A DNA stretch of 64,000 nucleotides from Fictibacillus fluitans (GTDB taxonomy: Bacteria > Bacillota > Bacilli > Bacillales > Fictibacillaceae): the NCBI RefSeq assembly GCF_030418125.1, contig NZ_JAUHTR010000010.1:1-64000 (forward strand), given 5' to 3'. Each line of letters starts with the position of its first letter. The first letter of the stretch is position 1. The translations under genes were made by a program, and so were the position numbers. This document shows positions 46,211 to 56,814 of the stretch, piece after piece. The notes beneath the pieces are model-generated. The model did not search any database. It was given only the letters and a program-made list of their open reading frames with translations, and was not told the DNA's origin.

Positions 46211-46488
46211 CAATTCAATGAAATGACCAGTGACGGAGAAAAGTAGGTAAACCCCACATGGCCAGAGAGGAAGTGCCGCAGGCTGAAAGCACTTCTGCAT
46301 GATGATTTAGTGAAAGACACTCCCGAGGTTTCAATTCGAACGGAAAATGAACCATACCCAGTAGAGTTGGACGCATGCAGGCGTTACTTGCATTTGAGCG
46401 GAAGCGTATGCTTCAACCAGGGTGGCACCGCGGGTATGTAACTCCCGTCCCTATTATTATTACGATAATAATAGGGACGGGAGTTTTT
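46211..46488 (+). promoter_or_regulatory. T-box riboswitch of hisS-aspS (specifier GAC, overlapping CAC)
   Basis: The leader fills most of the gap before hisS. The T-box AGGGTGGCACCGCGGG is at 46419-46434, and a long terminator (ACTCCCGTCCCTATTATTATT with its inverse) ends at a T-run near 46488. In the specifier loop, GAAA-GAC-ACTCCCGAG aligns exactly with GAAA-GCT-ACTCCCGAG of the alaS leader. The specifier is therefore GAC (Asp, 46316-46318). CAC (His) overlaps it at 46318-46320, but is followed by U rather than the usual purine. Confidence 0.92.
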
Positions 46489-46543
46489 TTATTTTTCTAA
46501 CCAAAATGATAATGATGATGAACTGATACAAGGAGGATGGGCG

Positions 46544-47812
46544 ATGGGATATCAAATTCCTAGAGGAACACAGGATATTTTACCGGGAACCGTTGAAAAA
46601 TGGCAGTATGTAGAGAACAAAGCAAGAGAGATTTGCAGCAGATACAACTATAAGGAGATCCGGACGCCGATTTTTGAACATACGGAACTCTTTTTGAGAA
46701 GTGTCGGTGATACCACAGATATTGTACAAAAGGAAATGTATACCTTTACGGACCGGGGGGACCGAAGCCTTACACTACGGCCGGAAGGAACCGCAAGCAC
46801 AGTGAGATCCTATGTGGAAAACAAGCTGTTTGGCCTTCCCCAGCAGCCGACCAAGCTGTATTATATCGGGCCGATGTTCCGTTATGAGCGGCCGCAGGCA
46901 GGAAGATACCGTCAGTTCGTACAGTTTGGCATTGAGGCGATGGGAAGTGACGATCCATCCATCGATGCGGAAGTAATGGCGCTGGCCATGGATGTGTACA
47001 AAGAACTTGGCTTAAAGCAATTGCGTCTTGTTCTGAACACGCTGGGAGACAAAGAGAGCAGGAAAGCGCACAGAGACGCGCTCGTCGCTCATTTTGAACC
47101 ACGTATCGGCGAGTTTTGCCACGATTGTCAAAACCGTTTGCAAACCAATCCGCTCAGAATTCTGGACTGCAAGAAGGACCGTGATCATGAGCTGATGAAA
47201 ACAGCGCCTTCCATCCATGATTACCTGAATGATGAATCAAGAAATTACTTTGAAACCGTTAAGTCTACGCTGACAGACATGGGGATTGACTTTGTCATTG
47301 ATCCGACACTAGTTCGTGGATTGGATTATTATAACCATACCGCATTTGAAATCATGAGTGATGCAGAAGGCTTTGGAGCCATCACAACGTTAAGCGGCGG
47401 CGGCCGATACAACGGACTGGCAGAAGAAATCGGCGGTCCGGCCACACCGGGAATCGGATTTGCCATGAGTCTTGAACGTTTGCTGCTCGCACTTGATGCA
47501 GAGGGAGTGACGCTCCCTATTGAAGACGAACTGGATTGTTATCTTGTTGCGATGGGAGAAGCGGCAAAGGAGAAAGCGCCTTCCCTCCTTTATCAATTCC
47601 GAAAAGCGGGCTTGAAAGCAGACAAAGACTATATGGACAAAAAAATTAAAGCCCAGTTTAAAGCTGCAGACCGGACGAACGCCAAGTTTGTTGCTGTTCT
47701 GGGTGAAGATGAACTGGCCAATGGAGTCATCTCCGTGAAAGAGATGGAAACCGGGAACCAGACTGAAGTTAAGCTTGAAGAAGTAACACAATATATTTTG
47801 AACCAAATTTGA
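46544..47812 (+). CDS. hisS: histidyl-tRNA synthetase
   Basis: A 422-residue class II synthetase. Motif 2 is [17 protein letters not shown] (about 107-123), and the histidine-specific loops [14 protein letters not shown] and [14 protein letters not shown] follow (about 257-295). The C-terminal anticodon-binding domain starts near 325. The start ATG follows AAGGAGGATGG. It is the first gene of hisS-aspS behind a T-box. Confidence 0.98.
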   Translation: MGYQIPRGTQDILPGTVEKWQYVENKAREICSRYNYKEIRTPIFEHTELFLRSVGDTTDIVQKEMYTFTDRGDRSLTLRPEGTASTVRSYVENKLFGLPQQPTKLYYIGPMFRYERPQAGRYRQFVQFGIEAMGSDDPSIDAEVMALAMDVYKELGLKQLRLVLNTLGDKESRKAHRDALVAHFEPRIGEFCHDCQNRLQTNPLRILDCKKDRDHELMKTAPSIHDYLNDESRNYFETVKSTLTDMGIDFVIDPTLVRGLDYYNHTAFEIMSDAEGFGAITTLSGGGRYNGLAEEIGGPATPGIGFAMSLERLLLALDAEGVTLPIEDELDCYLVAMGEAAKEKAPSLLYQFRKAGLKADKDYMDKKIKAQFKAADRTNAKFVAVLGEDELANGVISVKEMETGNQTEVKLEEVTQYILNQI

Positions 47813-47826
47813 GGAGGAATATCAGC

Positions 47827-49614
47827 ATGGCAGAAAGAACGCATCAATGCGGGATATTGAATGAACAGCATGTCGGCGAGGAAGTTATCCTAAATGGCTG
47901 GGTACAAAAGAGAAGAGACCTTGGAGGATTGATTTTTATTGATCTGCGTGACCGTTCCGGTCAGGTACAGGTGGTATTCAACCCGGAGGTGTCCAAGGAA
48001 GCACTCGATATTGCTGAAAAAGTAAGAAGCGAGTATGTTTTGAGTGTTAAGGGGACTATTGTTTCCCGTTCAGAAGGCACCGTGAACGAGAATGTCCCAA
48101 CCGGACGGATCGAGATTCTTGGTAAGGAGCTTGAAATCATTAACAGTGCCAAAACACCGCCTTTTTCCATTTCGGAGGATAACGACATCAATGAAGACGT
48201 TCGCCTGAAATACCGCTATCTTGATTTAAGACGGCCAGCCATGCAGGAAACGATGAAACTCCGTTACCGCATTACAAAAATGATACGCGATTTCCTTGAT
48301 GCCCAGGAGTTTATGGAAATTGAAACACCGATGCTGACAAAGAGCACACCTGAAGGAGCACGTGACTATCTTGTACCAAGCCGTGTGCATCCCGGTCACT
48401 TTTATGCTCTTCCACAGTCACCTCAGCTGTTTAAGCAGCTATTGATGGTTTCCGGGTTCGAACGTTATTTCCAGATTGTCCGCTGTTTCCGTGACGAAGA
48501 CTTGCGGGCGGACCGCCAGCCTGAATTTACTCAGATTGATATTGAAACATCCTTCCTCGGGCAGGAAAAGCTGATGGCTATGATGGAAAAGCTGATGGTT
48601 CAGCTGGCTCAGGAGGTCCGCGGATTTTCGGTCCAAACGCCGCTCCATCGCTTAACTTATGCAGAAGCGATGGACCGTTATGGATCAGATAAACCCGATA
48701 CTCGTTTTGGAATGGAACTGCTTAACGTTTCAGAGCTTGTAAAGTCCAGCGGTTTTAAAGTTTTCGCTTCTACAGTCGAAGGCGGGGGCCAAGTTAAGGC
48801 GCTGAATGTAAAGGGGCAGGCTGCAAATTATTCCCGTAAGGACATCGATGTTCTAACCGACTTTGTCAAGCGGTATGGAGCTAAAGGTTTGGCGTGGCTC
48901 AAGCTGGAAGAAAACGAGTTGAAAGGTCCGATCGCCAAATTCTTCAACGAAGAAGAACAGCAGGGATTGATTCAGGCCCTCGAAGGAGAGGCAGGAGACT
49001 TGTTCCTGTTTGTGGCAGACAGCAAGCAGGTAGTAGCTGATTCTCTTGGAGCGCTCCGCTTAAAACTCGGTAAAGACTTGAACCTGATCGATGAAAGCCA
49101 GTTGAACTTCCTTTGGGTAGTTGACTTTCCTCTTGTTGAATTTGATGAAGATGCAGACCGCTATGTGGCGCTTCACCATCCATTTACGATGCCAAAAGAA
49201 GAAGATCTTCATCTTCTTGAAAGCAATCCCGGCGAGGTTCGGGCTAAAGCCTATGACCTCGTGCTTAATGGCTATGAACTGGGAGGGGGATCTCAGCGTA
49301 TCTATCAAAGAGAGCTTCAGGAGAAAATGTTTAAAACTCTCGGATTTACAGCAGAGGCTGCAAAAGAAGAGTTTGGTTTCCTGATGGATGCCTTCGAATA
49401 CGGTACGCCTCCGCATGGTGGGATTGCTCTTGGACTGGATCGCCTTGTGATGATTATGGCTGGAAGAAACAACCTTCGTGACACTATTGCTTTCCCGAAA
49501 ACAGCAAGTGCCAGCGACCTCCTGACCAATGCTCCATCCACCGTCAGCGAGAAACAATTAAACGACCTTCACCTTGCTGTTAAGCTAAGTGAGGAAGCCG
49601 GACAAAAGGCATAG
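47827..49614 (+). CDS. aspS: aspartyl-tRNA synthetase
   Basis: A 595-residue bacterial-type class II synthetase. The N-terminal OB fold binds the anticodon; motif 2 ([18 protein letters not shown], near 215-232), the bacterial GAD insertion (about 290-420) and motif 3 ([11 protein letters not shown] near 530) follow. The start ATG at 47827 comes after GAGGAGGAAT. It is 14 bases from hisS and so under the same T-box, whose specifier reads Asp. Confidence 0.98.
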   Translation: MAERTHQCGILNEQHVGEEVILNGWVQKRRDLGGLIFIDLRDRSGQVQVVFNPEVSKEALDIAEKVRSEYVLSVKGTIVSRSEGTVNENVPTGRIEILGKELEIINSAKTPPFSISEDNDINEDVRLKYRYLDLRRPAMQETMKLRYRITKMIRDFLDAQEFMEIETPMLTKSTPEGARDYLVPSRVHPGHFYALPQSPQLFKQLLMVSGFERYFQIVRCFRDEDLRADRQPEFTQIDIETSFLGQEKLMAMMEKLMVQLAQEVRGFSVQTPLHRLTYAEAMDRYGSDKPDTRFGMELLNVSELVKSSGFKVFASTVEGGGQVKALNVKGQAANYSRKDIDVLTDFVKRYGAKGLAWLKLEENELKGPIAKFFNEEEQQGLIQALEGEAGDLFLFVADSKQVVADSLGALRLKLGKDLNLIDESQLNFLWVVDFPLVEFDEDADRYVALHHPFTMPKEEDLHLLESNPGEVRAKAYDLVLNGYELGGGSQRIYQRELQEKMFKTLGFTAEAAKEEFGFLMDAFEYGTPPHGGIALGLDRLVMIMAGRNNLRDTIAFPKTASASDLLTNAPSTVSEKQLNDLHLAVKLSEEAGQKA

Positions 49615-49663
49615 GAAAGAAGTTGGAACTGTTAGAAAATTTAAATAATGATGATGTATTCTC

Positions 49664-49692
49664 TTGTCTTACCCTGTTGGATGTGATATGAT
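49664..49692 (+). promoter_or_regulatory. sigma-A promoter of 6S RNA
   Basis: TTGTCT (49664-49669) and TATGAT (49687-49692) have 17-bp spacing and place the start near 49700. Confidence 0.8.
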
Positions 49693-49699
49693 TTATTCC

Positions 49700-49890
49700 A
49701 ATAAGAGTCCTGATGTGTTCGTTAATACCGAATGTTTTGAGCCAACACTTTTTATTCGGGAGCTGGTGTTTCGACAAAGCGTGCATGCCTCCTTGCAGGG
49801 GAAGCATTAATTGCTGAACAGGGCACCCACCTGCGAGAGCAGGTTCAAAACTTAGGAAGTGACGGCACAGTTGGGACTCTCATCAGCTTT
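49700..49890 (+). ncRNA. bsrA: 6S RNA (6S-1 / BsrA type)
   Basis: This fills the 470-base gap between aspS and tcdA. The ends pair (AGAGTCC near 49704 with GGGACTCT near 49873-49880), the 5' part GTCCTGATGTGTT and the central CAAAGCGTGCATGCC match what I know of B. subtilis 6S-1, and that RNA also lies just after aspS. 6S RNA binds the sigma-A RNA polymerase holoenzyme and templates short product RNAs. The 3' end is approximate. Bases 49937-50083 hold no further clear feature except the tcdA ribosome-binding site. Confidence 0.9.
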
Positions 49891-49912
49891 ATTTAAAATG
49901 AATGTGTTATAG

Positions 49913-49936
49913 CCCGGACGAATGTCCGGGTTTTTT
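49913..49936 (+). terminator. Rho-independent terminator of the 6S RNA transcript
   Basis: CCCGGAC (49913-49919), loop GAAT, GTCCGGG (49924-49930), then six T. Confidence 0.92.
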
Positions 49937-50083
49937 GCTGTATTTTTGAACTTGCCAGCGGATAACGGTTGTACTCATAGTCAAAATGGGATATCCTTTT
50001 TAAGGACTAATGAAAGTGCGATTTTTGAACACATAGGGATTGAACATTGAATGCAATTCCTTTTTATAGAAAGGAGAAAGACA

Positions 50084-50851
50084 ATGTTACATCAATTTTC
50101 CAGAAACGAGCTTGCCATCGGAGAAGACGGGCTGGCTGCCTTAAAGGGCAGTACGGTCGGGGTTCTCGGCATTGGAGGAGTAGGATCATTTTCAGCAGAA
50201 GCACTGGCCAGGGCAGGCATTGGCAAACTGATTCTTGTAGACAAAGATGTCGTGGATATCACTAATGTGAACAGGCAGATCCATGCACTGCTCTCCACGG
50301 TGGGACAGTCTAAAGTAGAGCTTATGAAACAGCGGATTGCTGACATTAATCCGGAATGTGAAGTCGTTGCGCTTGAAATGTTTTATACAGAAGAAACGTA
50401 TGAACAGTTTTTTGACTACGACCTCGATTTTGTCGTGGATGCTTCGGATACGATCACGTATAAAGTTCATCTTGCTAAAGAGTGCCTGAAACGAAAGATA
50501 CAGATCATTTCTAGTATGGGTGTGGCAAACAAGCTTGATCCGACACGGCTTCGCATCACAGATATTTCCAAAACAAGCTATGATCCGATCGCGAGAGTTG
50601 TCCGGCAGCGCCTTCGAAAAGAAGGAATCCATAAGGGAGTCACCGTCGTGTTTTCAGATGAAATTCCTGTTCAGATCAGGGAGGACATCAGGGAGAAAAT
50701 TGTGCCGGAAAATGCACCTGGAATCAGGAAGGCGAAAATGCCGCCATCCTCAAACTCCTTTGTCCCATCTGTTTCCGGTTTGTTCATGGCCGGACATGTG
50801 GTAAATGCCCTGCTTGAAATCCACCAGATCAGGATTAACAGAATGCATTAA
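50084..50851 (+). CDS. tcdA: tRNA threonylcarbamoyladenosine dehydratase
   Basis: A 255-residue E1-like adenylating enzyme that cyclises t6A37 to ct6A in tRNA. The ATP-binding motif VGVLGIGGVGS (about 25-35), the VDKDVVDITNVNRQ segment and the DASDTITYK region are typical of the ThiF/TcdA fold. The start ATG at 50084 follows GAAAGGAGAAAG. It lies after 6S RNA as yrvM does in B. subtilis, and a terminator shared with rsfA follows. Confidence 0.95.
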   Translation: MLHQFSRNELAIGEDGLAALKGSTVGVLGIGGVGSFSAEALARAGIGKLILVDKDVVDITNVNRQIHALLSTVGQSKVELMKQRIADINPECEVVALEMFYTEETYEQFFDYDLDFVVDASDTITYKVHLAKECLKRKIQIISSMGVANKLDPTRLRITDISKTSYDPIARVVRQRLRKEGIHKGVTVVFSDEIPVQIREDIREKIVPENAPGIRKAKMPPSSNSFVPSVSGLFMAGHVVNALLEIHQIRINRMH

Positions 50852-50884
50852 AAAAAGAAGGGCTCACATGAGTCCTTCTTTTAT
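50852..50884 (+). terminator. bidirectional terminator between tcdA and rsfA
   Basis: AAAAGAAGGGCTC and GAGTCCTTCTTTT pair around an ACAT loop, with A- and T-tracts on the two arms. Confidence 0.88.
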
Positions 50885-51699
50885 TTTGCAAGTTTTTCTA
50901 AATTTCCGTTCTTATCCATGCGGAAGCTTTGGTTGTCGCCGGCATCATCCTGCAGGAGAACCATTCTACGGGCACGATCCATGATTTGAAGCAGTGCCTG
51001 ATAGTCTTCTTTCATGGCTGCGAATTCCTTTTCAAGAGTGCTCAGCTGCTCCGTCAACTTTCGGTTTTGCTGGAAAAAGTCCTCATTCTGGCGCTTTAGG
51101 GCTGTGTTTTCGTCCTGCATCCGTCCGTTGGCCAGACCATTGCGGTTAAGGTCAGAAAGATAATGTATGACTTCTTCAAGCGTTAAGGACGGTCCCTGAG
51201 ATTGATAGGTTGGCTGAACCTCATGAGCAACAGCCTGATTGGATGATTCCTGTATGGAGCTCACCGGCTCATACAAGGAGTTCGATGCTTCTGGTAAGGC
51301 GCTTGTTGGCGTCTGTAAGACGCTTGATGGCGCCTGTAAGGCGCTTTGCGCGGCTGGAGCCGTATATGGCGTTTTAAAAAACTCTTCGGGATGATACACT
51401 TCGTCATCCGCAGGCTTTGCCGGTTTAACGATGGTTTTCGGTTTGTTTTGCTGCCCTTTGGCAAGGGCTCTCTGCCTTTCCTTGCGCTGTTTTTTGGCAA
51501 TCTTTAAAGCTTGTTCGTATTTCTTCCGGACTATCGCATTCCAGCGAAACCCTACAGCTGCGCTCGTGCGTTCCAGTTTATCGCCAACCTCTTCAAAGGC
51601 ATGAAGCTGGGTACTGCCTTCACGCACATGCCTTAAGACGGTCTCGGCAAGCAGCAAATCATCTTCCTCTGACCAGGCGTCCTGTCTTATTTTCATCAT
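50881..51699 (-). CDS. rsfA: RsfA-family prespore regulator
   Basis: A 272-residue protein. The N-terminal about 65 residues form a Myb/SANT-like DNA-binding domain (DAWSEEDDLLLAETVLRHV, then VGFRWNAIVRKKY). A basic stretch (KKQRKERQRALAKG) and a Pro/Ser/Ala-rich linker with a short repeat (SALQAPSSVLQTPTSALPEA) follow, and a coiled coil lies at about 190-245. RsfA-family proteins are sigma-F-controlled regulators in the forespore; bacilli have several paralogues, so the symbol marks the family. Start ATG at 51699 or 51696, behind GGAGAGG. Confidence 0.85.
   Translation of the reverse strand: MMKIRQDAWSEEDDLLLAETVLRHVREGSTQLHAFEEVGDKLERTSAAVGFRWNAIVRKKYEQALKIAKKQRKERQRALAKGQQNKPKTIVKPAKPADDEVYHPEEFFKTPYTAPAAQSALQAPSSVLQTPTSALPEASNSLYEPVSSIQESSNQAVAHEVQPTYQSQGPSLTLEEVIHYLSDLNRNGLANGRMQDENTALKRQNEDFFQQNRKLTEQLSTLEKEFAAMKEDYQALLQIMDRARRMVLLQDDAGDNQSFRMDKNGNLEKLAK
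51296..51357 (-). repeat. 21-bp tandem repeat in the rsfA linker
   Basis: AAGGCGCTTGTTGGCGTCTGT (51296-51316) without its last base, and the near copy at 51317-51337, are consecutive 21-bp units; a partial third follows to 51357. It encodes a 7-residue repeat in the linker. Confidence 0.75.
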
Positions 51700-51815
51700 A
51701 TATATCCTCTCCTTGATTCATAAAGTACGAGTTTATGTTCTCATTTTGAGCAAAAGAAGAGGATTCTATACGTCATTTCAAAAATTTACTAGTTTGCCTT
51801 GACAGAGTGATAGAT

Positions 51816-53150
51816 TCAGGTTTCATTCCGTTTTCGGTCATTAAAAAAATCAAGCCGCTTTTGGATATTCTTTTCGTACCCTCTTGGTGTTGGATCATAA
51901 AATTTCTTGTTCTTTAAGTGGTCAGGCAGGTATTGCTGGACCACATAGCCGTCCGGGTAATTATGAGGGTATTTATATTCCTTTCCATGTCCAAGTTCAC
52001 TTGCCCCTTTGTAATGGGCGTCCCGCAGATGAATGGGAACCTGTCCGCTTTTTTCATTTTTAACAGCTTGCATGGCTTTGTCTATCCCCATGATGACCGC
52101 ATTGCTCTTTGGAGCTGTTGCGAGGTAAACGACCGCTTCCGCCAAAGGAATGCGCGCTTCAGGCATTCCGACAAAATCCACTGCATAGGCTGCAGCCTGT
52201 GCAACGAGGAGAGCATTTGGATCAGCGAGGCCAATGTCCTCAGCCGCATGGACGTAGATTCTCCTGGCAATAAACCTTGGATCTTCGCCTGCATAGATCA
52301 TTTTGGCCAGCCAATAAAGGGCCGCATCCGGATCTGAACCACGAATACTTTTAATGAAGGCGGAAATCGTATCAAAATGATTATCGCCTTTCTTGTCATA
52401 CTGTAGTACCCGCTGCTGAATGCTTTCTTCCGCGATCCCAAGCGTGATACGGATTTTCCCTTCTGAATCGGGCTTGGTCGTCAGCACAGCCAGTTCCAGT
52501 GCATTCAAGGCGGTTCTCGCATCGCCGTTAGCGACAGAGACAAGGTGGGATAGAGCATCTTCCTCAATTTCAATGTTGTATTTTCCGTAGCCTCTTCCTG
52601 TATCTTCAAGTGTATGGAGGAGGACATTGCGGATATGGTCATCGGTCAGGTGCTCAAACCGGAACAACCTTGATCTGGACAGCAGGGCGGGATTGATTTC
52701 AAACATGGGGCTTTCTGTAGTGGCGCCAATCAGAATAACGGTACCATCTTCAACAAACGGAAGCAGTGCATCCTGCTGGCTTTTGTTGAACCGGTGAATT
52801 TCATCGATGAAAAGAACCGTTTTCTTCTCATCCATGATCAACCGTTCTTTGGCTTCCCCGGTCACCCGTTTGATGTCAGCAACACCTGATGTTACAGCGT
52901 TCAACTGTTCGAAGTAGGCTGAAGTAGAGTTGGCAATGATTTTAGCGAGCGTGGTTTTTCCTGTACCAGGCGGGCCGAAGAAAATCATCGGTGTCAGTTG
53001 ATCCGCTTCAATGGCACGCCGCAGCAGTTTTCCTTCACCTACAATATGAGTTTGCCCAATAAATTCCTGAATGGTTCGGGGACGCATCCTGCTTGCTAGC
53101 GGCCCCATCGTTTTATTTTCATAAGATTGATGGTCACTGAATAAATCCAT
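51816..53150 (-). CDS. rarA: replication-associated recombination ATPase RarA
   Basis: A 444-residue AAA+ protein (MgsA/Mgs1 family) that acts at stalled replication forks. Walker A is FFGPPGTGKTTLAKII (about 58-73), Walker B is [11 protein letters not shown]; the C-terminal half has the tetramerisation region with DPDAALYWLAKMI and AAEDIGLADPNAL. The start ATG at 53150 follows GGAGGAAAAT. Its place next to cymR is conserved. Confidence 0.96.
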   Translation of the reverse strand: MDLFSDHQSYENKTMGPLASRMRPRTIQEFIGQTHIVGEGKLLRRAIEADQLTPMIFFGPPGTGKTTLAKIIANSTSAYFEQLNAVTSGVADIKRVTGEAKERLIMDEKKTVLFIDEIHRFNKSQQDALLPFVEDGTVILIGATTESPMFEINPALLSRSRLFRFEHLTDDHIRNVLLHTLEDTGRGYGKYNIEIEEDALSHLVSVANGDARTALNALELAVLTTKPDSEGKIRITLGIAEESIQQRVLQYDKKGDNHFDTISAFIKSIRGSDPDAALYWLAKMIYAGEDPRFIARRIYVHAAEDIGLADPNALLVAQAAAYAVDFVGMPEARIPLAEAVVYLATAPKSNAVIMGIDKAMQAVKNEKSGQVPIHLRDAHYKGASELGHGKEYKYPHNYPDGYVVQQYLPDHLKNKKFYDPTPRGYEKNIQKRLDFFNDRKRNET

Positions 53151-53217
53151 ATTTTCCTCCTGTAATAAAGAAAAGCGGCAATTTTTGTTTGTGAATCATT
53201 TGTTGCGTAGACCCGCT

Positions 53218-53285
53218 ATGACTGGTAACCAAAAGGTACTATACCGGTCATATGAATGCAAGAATTAGCTTTTTCGTGCTATAAT
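53218..53285 (+). promoter_or_regulatory. extended -10 promoter and upstream dyad before the yczE-like/cymR genes
   Basis: TGCTATAAT (53277-53285) is an extended -10 with a perfect TATAAT. Upstream, ATGACTGGT (53218-53226) and ACCGGTCAT (53243-53251) form a 9-bp inverted repeat with one T-G wobble. The dyad could be a binding site at about -70 to -37. Confidence 0.55.
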
Positions 53286-53330
53286 AGTTTGGGTTTATGT
53301 GTAAAAATGGACAAAGGGAAGGAAATACTA

Positions 53331-54038
53331 ATGAAAATAGTTAATCCTGTTGCAAAGCCTTTCTTTGTCAAGTGGCTCGTTTTTTTTATGGGACTTGTCC
53401 TCTTGTCATTTGGCGTCTCCCTAATGATTAAAGCCAATCTTGGAAGTGCGCCATGGGACGTTTTACATATTGGTTTGTATTATCAATTTGGATTGTCGAT
53501 TGGCACCTGGTCGATTATTATGGGGTTCCTGATTCTTGGCGCCACTTCCTTGCTTACGAAAAAATGGCCGCAGGTTGGCGCTTTTCTTAACATGATTTTC
53601 GTTGGGATTTTTATTGATATCTTTATGGCAATCCCTTTCTTCAACACACCAGGATCGATCATTGGCGCGATAGCAATGCTCGCTGCAGGACTTGTTATCA
53701 ATGGGTTTGGGATGGGATTTTACATCGCATGTGATTCCGGTGCGGGTCCCCGGGACAGCTTAATGCTTGCATTAACGGAGAAAACGGGAAAAAAGATTTC
53801 GCATATCCGGCTGGCGATGGAACTTTTTGTATTAACCGGGGGCTGGCTGCTTAAAGGGCCAATCTCACTTGGAACCATATTGTTTTGTGTCACGATCGGA
53901 AGCATAGTAGGATACACGCTTCCGGTTTGCAGAAAAATCGTTAATTATTGGATAGAACGGAGCGTGTATTATGAAGATCTCAACAAAAGGAAGATACGGG
54001 TTAACCATCATGATGGCCTTGGCAAAAAAGCAAGGTGA
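53331..54038 (+). CDS. YczE/YyaS/YitT family membrane protein
   Basis: A 235-residue membrane protein with five to six hydrophobic helices. The segments LLSFGVSLMIKANLGSAPWDVLHIGLYYQFGLSIG (helix 1 and loop) and GSGAGPRDSLMLAL-type (CDSGAGPRDSLMLAL) are typical of YczE-like proteins. Function is unknown for the family. The start ATG at 53331 follows GGGAAGGA. Its last 68 bases overlap the start of cymR in another frame, so the two genes must share a transcript. B. subtilis has no such gene before cymR. Confidence 0.85.
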   Translation: MKIVNPVAKPFFVKWLVFFMGLVLLSFGVSLMIKANLGSAPWDVLHIGLYYQFGLSIGTWSIIMGFLILGATSLLTKKWPQVGAFLNMIFVGIFIDIFMAIPFFNTPGSIIGAIAMLAAGLVINGFGMGFYIACDSGAGPRDSLMLALTEKTGKKISHIRLAMELFVLTGGWLLKGPISLGTILFCVTIGSIVGYTLPVCRKIVNYWIERSVYYEDLNKRKIRVNHHDGLGKKAR

Positions 54039-54390
54039 AGGGCCGATTGCTTTAAAACTGATTGCGAAAGAACATAGGTTGTCTGAGCATTACCTGGAAC
54101 AGCTGATCTCCCCGCTGCGAAACGCAGGATTGGTTAAAAGCATAAGAGGGGCTTATGGAGGCTACATTCTGGCTCAGGATGCCAAAGAAATTACGGCAGG
54201 AGACATTATCCGTGTGCTTGAAGGCCCGATTACCCCGGTGGAACTGATGGACGATGAAGAGCCGGCAAAGCGCGATCTCTGGATAAAAATCCGCGATGCA
54301 GTCAAGGATGTTCTTGACAATACGACCCTGGATGATCTGGCCAATTACGAAGGAGATAACAGCCAGGATGCCTACATGTTTTATATCTAG
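53971..54390 (+). CDS. cymR: Rrf2-family cysteine metabolism repressor CymR
   Basis: A 139-residue winged-helix regulator. MKISTKGRYGLTIMMALAK and the recognition region HRLSEHYLEQLISPLRNAGLVKSIRGAYGGY match CymR, which with CysK represses cysteine and methionine uptake and synthesis genes in bacilli. No iron-sulfur cysteines are present, unlike IscR, which supports CymR. It is followed by iscS and mnmA, the usual order. The ATG start has GGAGCG-like sequence upstream, but may also depend on translation of the overlapping gene. Confidence 0.95.
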   Translation: MKISTKGRYGLTIMMALAKKQGEGPIALKLIAKEHRLSEHYLEQLISPLRNAGLVKSIRGAYGGYILAQDAKEITAGDIIRVLEGPITPVELMDDEEPAKRDLWIKIRDAVKDVLDNTTLDDLANYEGDNSQDAYMFYI

Positions 54391-54414
54391 TCAACGAAGA
54401 AAGAAGGTGGTCTA

Positions 54415-55554
54415 ATGGACCTAATTTATGTAGACCATGCCGCAACTTCTCCGATCCATCCAGAAGTGGTTCAGGAAATGATGCCATATTTTACTGAATT
54501 CTTCGGAAATCCTTCAAGCATTCACCAGTTCGGCAGAAAAACGCGACAGCTTCTTGATGAAGCAAGAAGGACAGCTGCGGCCAGTATTGGGGCAGCACCA
54601 AACCATATCATGTTTACAAGCGGCGGAACCGAGGCAGACAATGCAGCCATTTTTGGCATCGCCCTAGCCAACAAGGAACGCGGCAATCATATCATTACTA
54701 CTCAAATCGAGCATCATGCAGTGCTTCACGCATGTGAAGCACTGGAGAAGCAGGGCTTTGAGGTGACATATCTTCCTGTTGATGAAAAAGGAAGGATTTC
54801 TTTGCAGGATGTGAAGGATGCCCTTCGTCCCGAAACCGTTCTTGTCACCATTATGTATGGCAATAACGAGGTGGGCACCGTGCAGGATATATCGGCCATC
54901 GGTGAACTCCTGCAAGGCCATCAGGCTTATTTTCATACGGATGCAGTACAGGCCTATGGTGTTCTTCCGCTGAATGTGGATGAACTGAAGGTTGACCTGC
55001 TTAGCATATCCGGACACAAGATCAACGGTCCAAAGGGAACCGGCTTCCTTTATATCAGAGAAGGAGTTGCGATTTCTCCTACATCCTTTGGTGGAGAACA
55101 GGAGCGTAAACGCAGAGCCGGAACGGAAAATGTGGCAGGAATTGCGGGCCTGGCAAAGGCCATTTCCATTATGACAGAACAAGGGCCAAAGAAAGCCGCT
55201 GCCTATCAAGCGTTTAAGGAAGCAATGCTGGCCATTTTGGAAAAAGAAGACGTGAATTTTCTGGTCAATGGTGACCTGGAACATGGACTGCCCCATATTT
55301 TAAATGTAAGCTTCCCTGGGGTAAAAACAGAAGTGATGCTGGTTAACCTTGATCTGGCCGGAATCGCAGCATCGAGCGGTTCAGCTTGCACGGCTGGGTC
55401 TGTTGAGCCATCCCATGTCCTTACGGCGATGTTTGGAAAGGCAGATCGGACCAAGAATTCCATCCGTTTCAGCTTTGGATTGGACAATACGATGGAACAA
55501 ATCGAAAAAACAGCGTACGAGACAGCAAAAATAGTGAAACGCCTGCAAAAATGA
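54415..55554 (+). CDS. iscS: cysteine desulfurase (tRNA thiolation, YrvO-type)
   Basis: A 379-residue class V aminotransferase-fold desulfurase. The PLP lysine is in SISGHKINGPKGTG and the active cysteine in SSGSACTAG. In B. subtilis the corresponding YrvO hands sulfur to MnmA. Adjacent to mnmA (37 bases), so they act together in 2-thiouridine synthesis. The start ATG follows AAGAAGGTGG. Confidence 0.96.
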   Translation: MDLIYVDHAATSPIHPEVVQEMMPYFTEFFGNPSSIHQFGRKTRQLLDEARRTAAASIGAAPNHIMFTSGGTEADNAAIFGIALANKERGNHIITTQIEHHAVLHACEALEKQGFEVTYLPVDEKGRISLQDVKDALRPETVLVTIMYGNNEVGTVQDISAIGELLQGHQAYFHTDAVQAYGVLPLNVDELKVDLLSISGHKINGPKGTGFLYIREGVAISPTSFGGEQERKRRAGTENVAGIAGLAKAISIMTEQGPKKAAAYQAFKEAMLAILEKEDVNFLVNGDLEHGLPHILNVSFPGVKTEVMLVNLDLAGIAASSGSACTAGSVEPSHVLTAMFGKADRTKNSIRFSFGLDNTMEQIEKTAYETAKIVKRLQK

Positions 55555-55573
55555 GGTACACTCTCATTTGTAA

Positions 55574-56716
<1,143 letters not shown>

Positions 56717-56725
56717 GAAGTTATA

Positions 56726-56757
56726 AACCAGTCCATGAACCAGTGGACTGGTTTTTT
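56726..56757 (+). terminator. Rho-independent terminator of mnmA
   Basis: AACCAGTCCA (56726-56735) and TGGACTGGTT (56744-56753) pair, followed by a T-run. Confidence 0.93.
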
Positions 56758-56776
56758 CTTCAAAAAGCTCATTTTT

Positions 56777-56785
56777 TGTTATACT
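56777..56785 (+). promoter_or_regulatory. extended -10 promoter of the TPR gene
   Basis: TGTTATACT (TG-n-TATACT) lies 30 bases before the gene; no strong -35 is seen. Confidence 0.45.
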
Positions 56786-56814
56786 TTAAACAGAATAAGG
56801 ATTCAGGAGGAAAC

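Noticed and set aside
46316-46320. CAC (His) as the obvious specifier because hisS is first
   Set aside because: The gap-free alignment with the other two leaders and the purine rule put GAC in the specifier position; CAC is kept only as an overlapping alternative.
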